The notes beneath the pieces were generated by a model. The model saw only the letters and a list, made by a program, of their open reading frames with translations. It was not told the DNA's origin and did no database searches. Shown here piece after piece: positions 62,995-64,000 of a stretch of DNA of 64,000 nucleotides. Position 1 is the first letter of the stretch, and every line of letters begins with the position of its first letter. A program made the position numbers and the translations under genes. The DNA is from Salinibacterium sp. ZJ70. GTDB lineage: Bacteria; Actinomycetota; Actinomycetes; Actinomycetales; Microbacteriaceae. The stretch is taken from the NCBI RefSeq assembly GCF_011751865.2, contig NZ_CP061770.1, positions 806,001 through 870,000 of the forward strand. The letters are read 5' to 3'.

Positions 62995-64000
62995 CGATCG
63001 GCGCCCGCGACCGCTGGCGTCTCACCCCGTGGTGGGGGCAGGTTCTCGTCGTCTACGGGGCGACCCGCATCCTGACGACCGTGATCCTGCTGCGCTTCGC
63101 CGAGCTGCAGGGTGAGGCGAACGGAACGTCGACGCTCGACTACTTCAGCTTCGCAGCCAACTGGGACGGGCAGTGGTACTGGCTCATCGCCCAGCAGGGG
63201 TATCCGGCTGAGCTGCCTCTGACGGCGGATGGCCACGTGGACACGAACGCGTGGGCGTTCATGCCGGTGTTCCCCCTCCTCACCGCGGCGTTCGCGGCGA
63301 TCGGGGTGCCGTTCCCCATCGCGGGGGTGCTCATCTCTCTCGCCGCGGGGGCCGCCGCAGTGCTGCTTTTCCATATGCTCATGCGCGAGAGCGGGCTCGA
63401 CCGGAGCCAGGCGCTCATGGCGGTGGCGCTGCTGTGCGTGGCCCCGGTCTCGCCGCTGTTCCAGGTGGCGTATGCCGAATCGCTCGGCCTCGCCCTGCTC
63501 TTCCTCGCGTTGCTGCTCGTGATGCGGCGCCGCTTCTGGCTGCTCATCCCCGTGATCCTGGTGGCGTCGTTCACCCGCCCCACGGGGCTCGCGTTCGCGG
63601 CATTCCTCTTCCTCTACTTCGTGATGCGGATCGTGCGGCGGGTGCGGGATCCGCAGGGGCATCCGCTGCCTCCGCGGGAGTTCGTCGCGATCGTGGTCGC
63701 GGGGCTCACGAGCTTCGCGGCCGGATTCGCGTGGGCGGGAGTCGCGTGGGCCGTGACCGGATCGATGACGGCCTACACCGACACCGAGCTCGCGTGGCGC
63801 GCCGGCTATGTCGGGCACGGACATCTGGTGCCGTTCCAGGGGTGGCTGCAGGGGCTCGAGTTCTGGTTGCGGTTCGCAGGGGTTCCCGGTGACCGATCGT
63901 GGGTGCTGGCGGTGGTCGCATTCGTCCTCACGATCGCCGCGTTCGCCGTGTTCCTGATGCTGCCGATGACTCGCCGGCTCGCGATCGAGCTGCGCCTCTG
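62973..64000 (+). CDS. PIG-V-like membrane mannosyltransferase, N-terminal part (runs out of window)
   Basis: The frame from ATG 62973 stays open to the window end (about 342 codons). It overlaps the end of dapE by 22 nt in another frame. The product has many membrane helices after a soluble start ([55 protein letters not shown], and so on). It contains the motif [19 protein letters not shown], the DGxW-type catalytic loop of GPI mannosyltransferase 2 (PIG-V)-like enzymes that use polyprenyl-phosphate mannose. It probably glycosylates a lipid or protein on the outer face. The 3' end is missing. Confidence 0.75.
   Translation, partial: MADLRELTIGARDRWRLTPWWGQVLVVYGATRILTTVILLRFAELQGEANGTSTLDYFSFAANWDGQWYWLIAQQGYPAELPLTADGHVDTNAWAFMPVFPLLTAAFAAIGVPFPIAGVLISLAAGAAAVLLFHMLMRESGLDRSQALMAVALLCVAPVSPLFQVAYAESLGLALLFLALLLVMRRRFWLLIPVILVASFTRPTGLAFAAFLFLYFVMRIVRRVRDPQGHPLPPREFVAIVVAGLTSFAAGFAWAGVAWAVTGSMTAYTDTELAWRAGYVGHGHLVPFQGWLQGLEFWLRFAGVPGDRSWVLAVVAFVLTIAAFAVFLMLPMTRRLAIELRL

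Overview
This window comes from a high-GC actinobacterium, almost certainly a member of the Microbacteriaceae. The evidence is the actinobacterial 16S-23S-5S rRNA operon with no spacer tRNA, GC-rich third codon positions, many apparently leaderless genes with a TANNNT box about 6 nt before the start codon, a separate GcvP/H/T operon behind a glycine riboswitch, and DUF7882-type small proteins. Nothing in it looks like a phage, plasmid, IS element or CRISPR array.

Layout. 1-8 kb: the tail of a LysR regulator and mmsA (CoA-acylating semialdehyde dehydrogenase), an LAETG-anchored secreted protein, a DEDDh exonuclease, small unknown genes including a probable 25-residue microprotein, ychF, a frameshifted AAC(2')-like GNAT gene, yjdM/phnA and a lipoprotein. 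8.2-24 kb: one 15.3-kb gene for a 5,107-residue secreted, LAFTG-anchored surface protein with six SdrD-B-like modules near its C-terminus, overlapping (ATGA) a small membrane-protein gene. 24-35 kb: ordinary chromosomal genes (YigZ, VOC, alpha/beta hydrolases, ABC-F, old-yellow-enzyme type oxidoreductase, MarR, lipoprotein, acyltransferase, AhpD-like protein, membrane proteins, two DUF7882 paralogues). 35.4-40 kb: tandem glycine riboswitch and gcvT-gcvH-gcvP. 41-50 kb: a peptide ABC transporter with two solute-binding lipoproteins, two permeases and a fused two-domain ATPase, interrupted by an antisense PH-domain gene. 50-55 kb: typA, fdxA, dapC, gltA. 55.2-60.9 kb: the rRNA operon. 61-64 kb: divergent dapD and dapE, then a truncated PIG-V-like mannosyltransferase.

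How the genes connect. dapC, dapD and dapE supply three consecutive steps of the succinylase branch of diaminopimelate/lysine synthesis, and the rRNA operon sits between dapC-gltA and dapD-dapE. The glycine cleavage genes are controlled by glycine through the riboswitch. The two LAXTG proteins are expected substrates of a class E type sortase that is not in this window. The most unusual feature is the giant surface protein with its translationally coupled small membrane protein. Several small lesions (a 1-nt frameshift, a duplicated VOC tail, a truncated hydrolase) show local gene decay.
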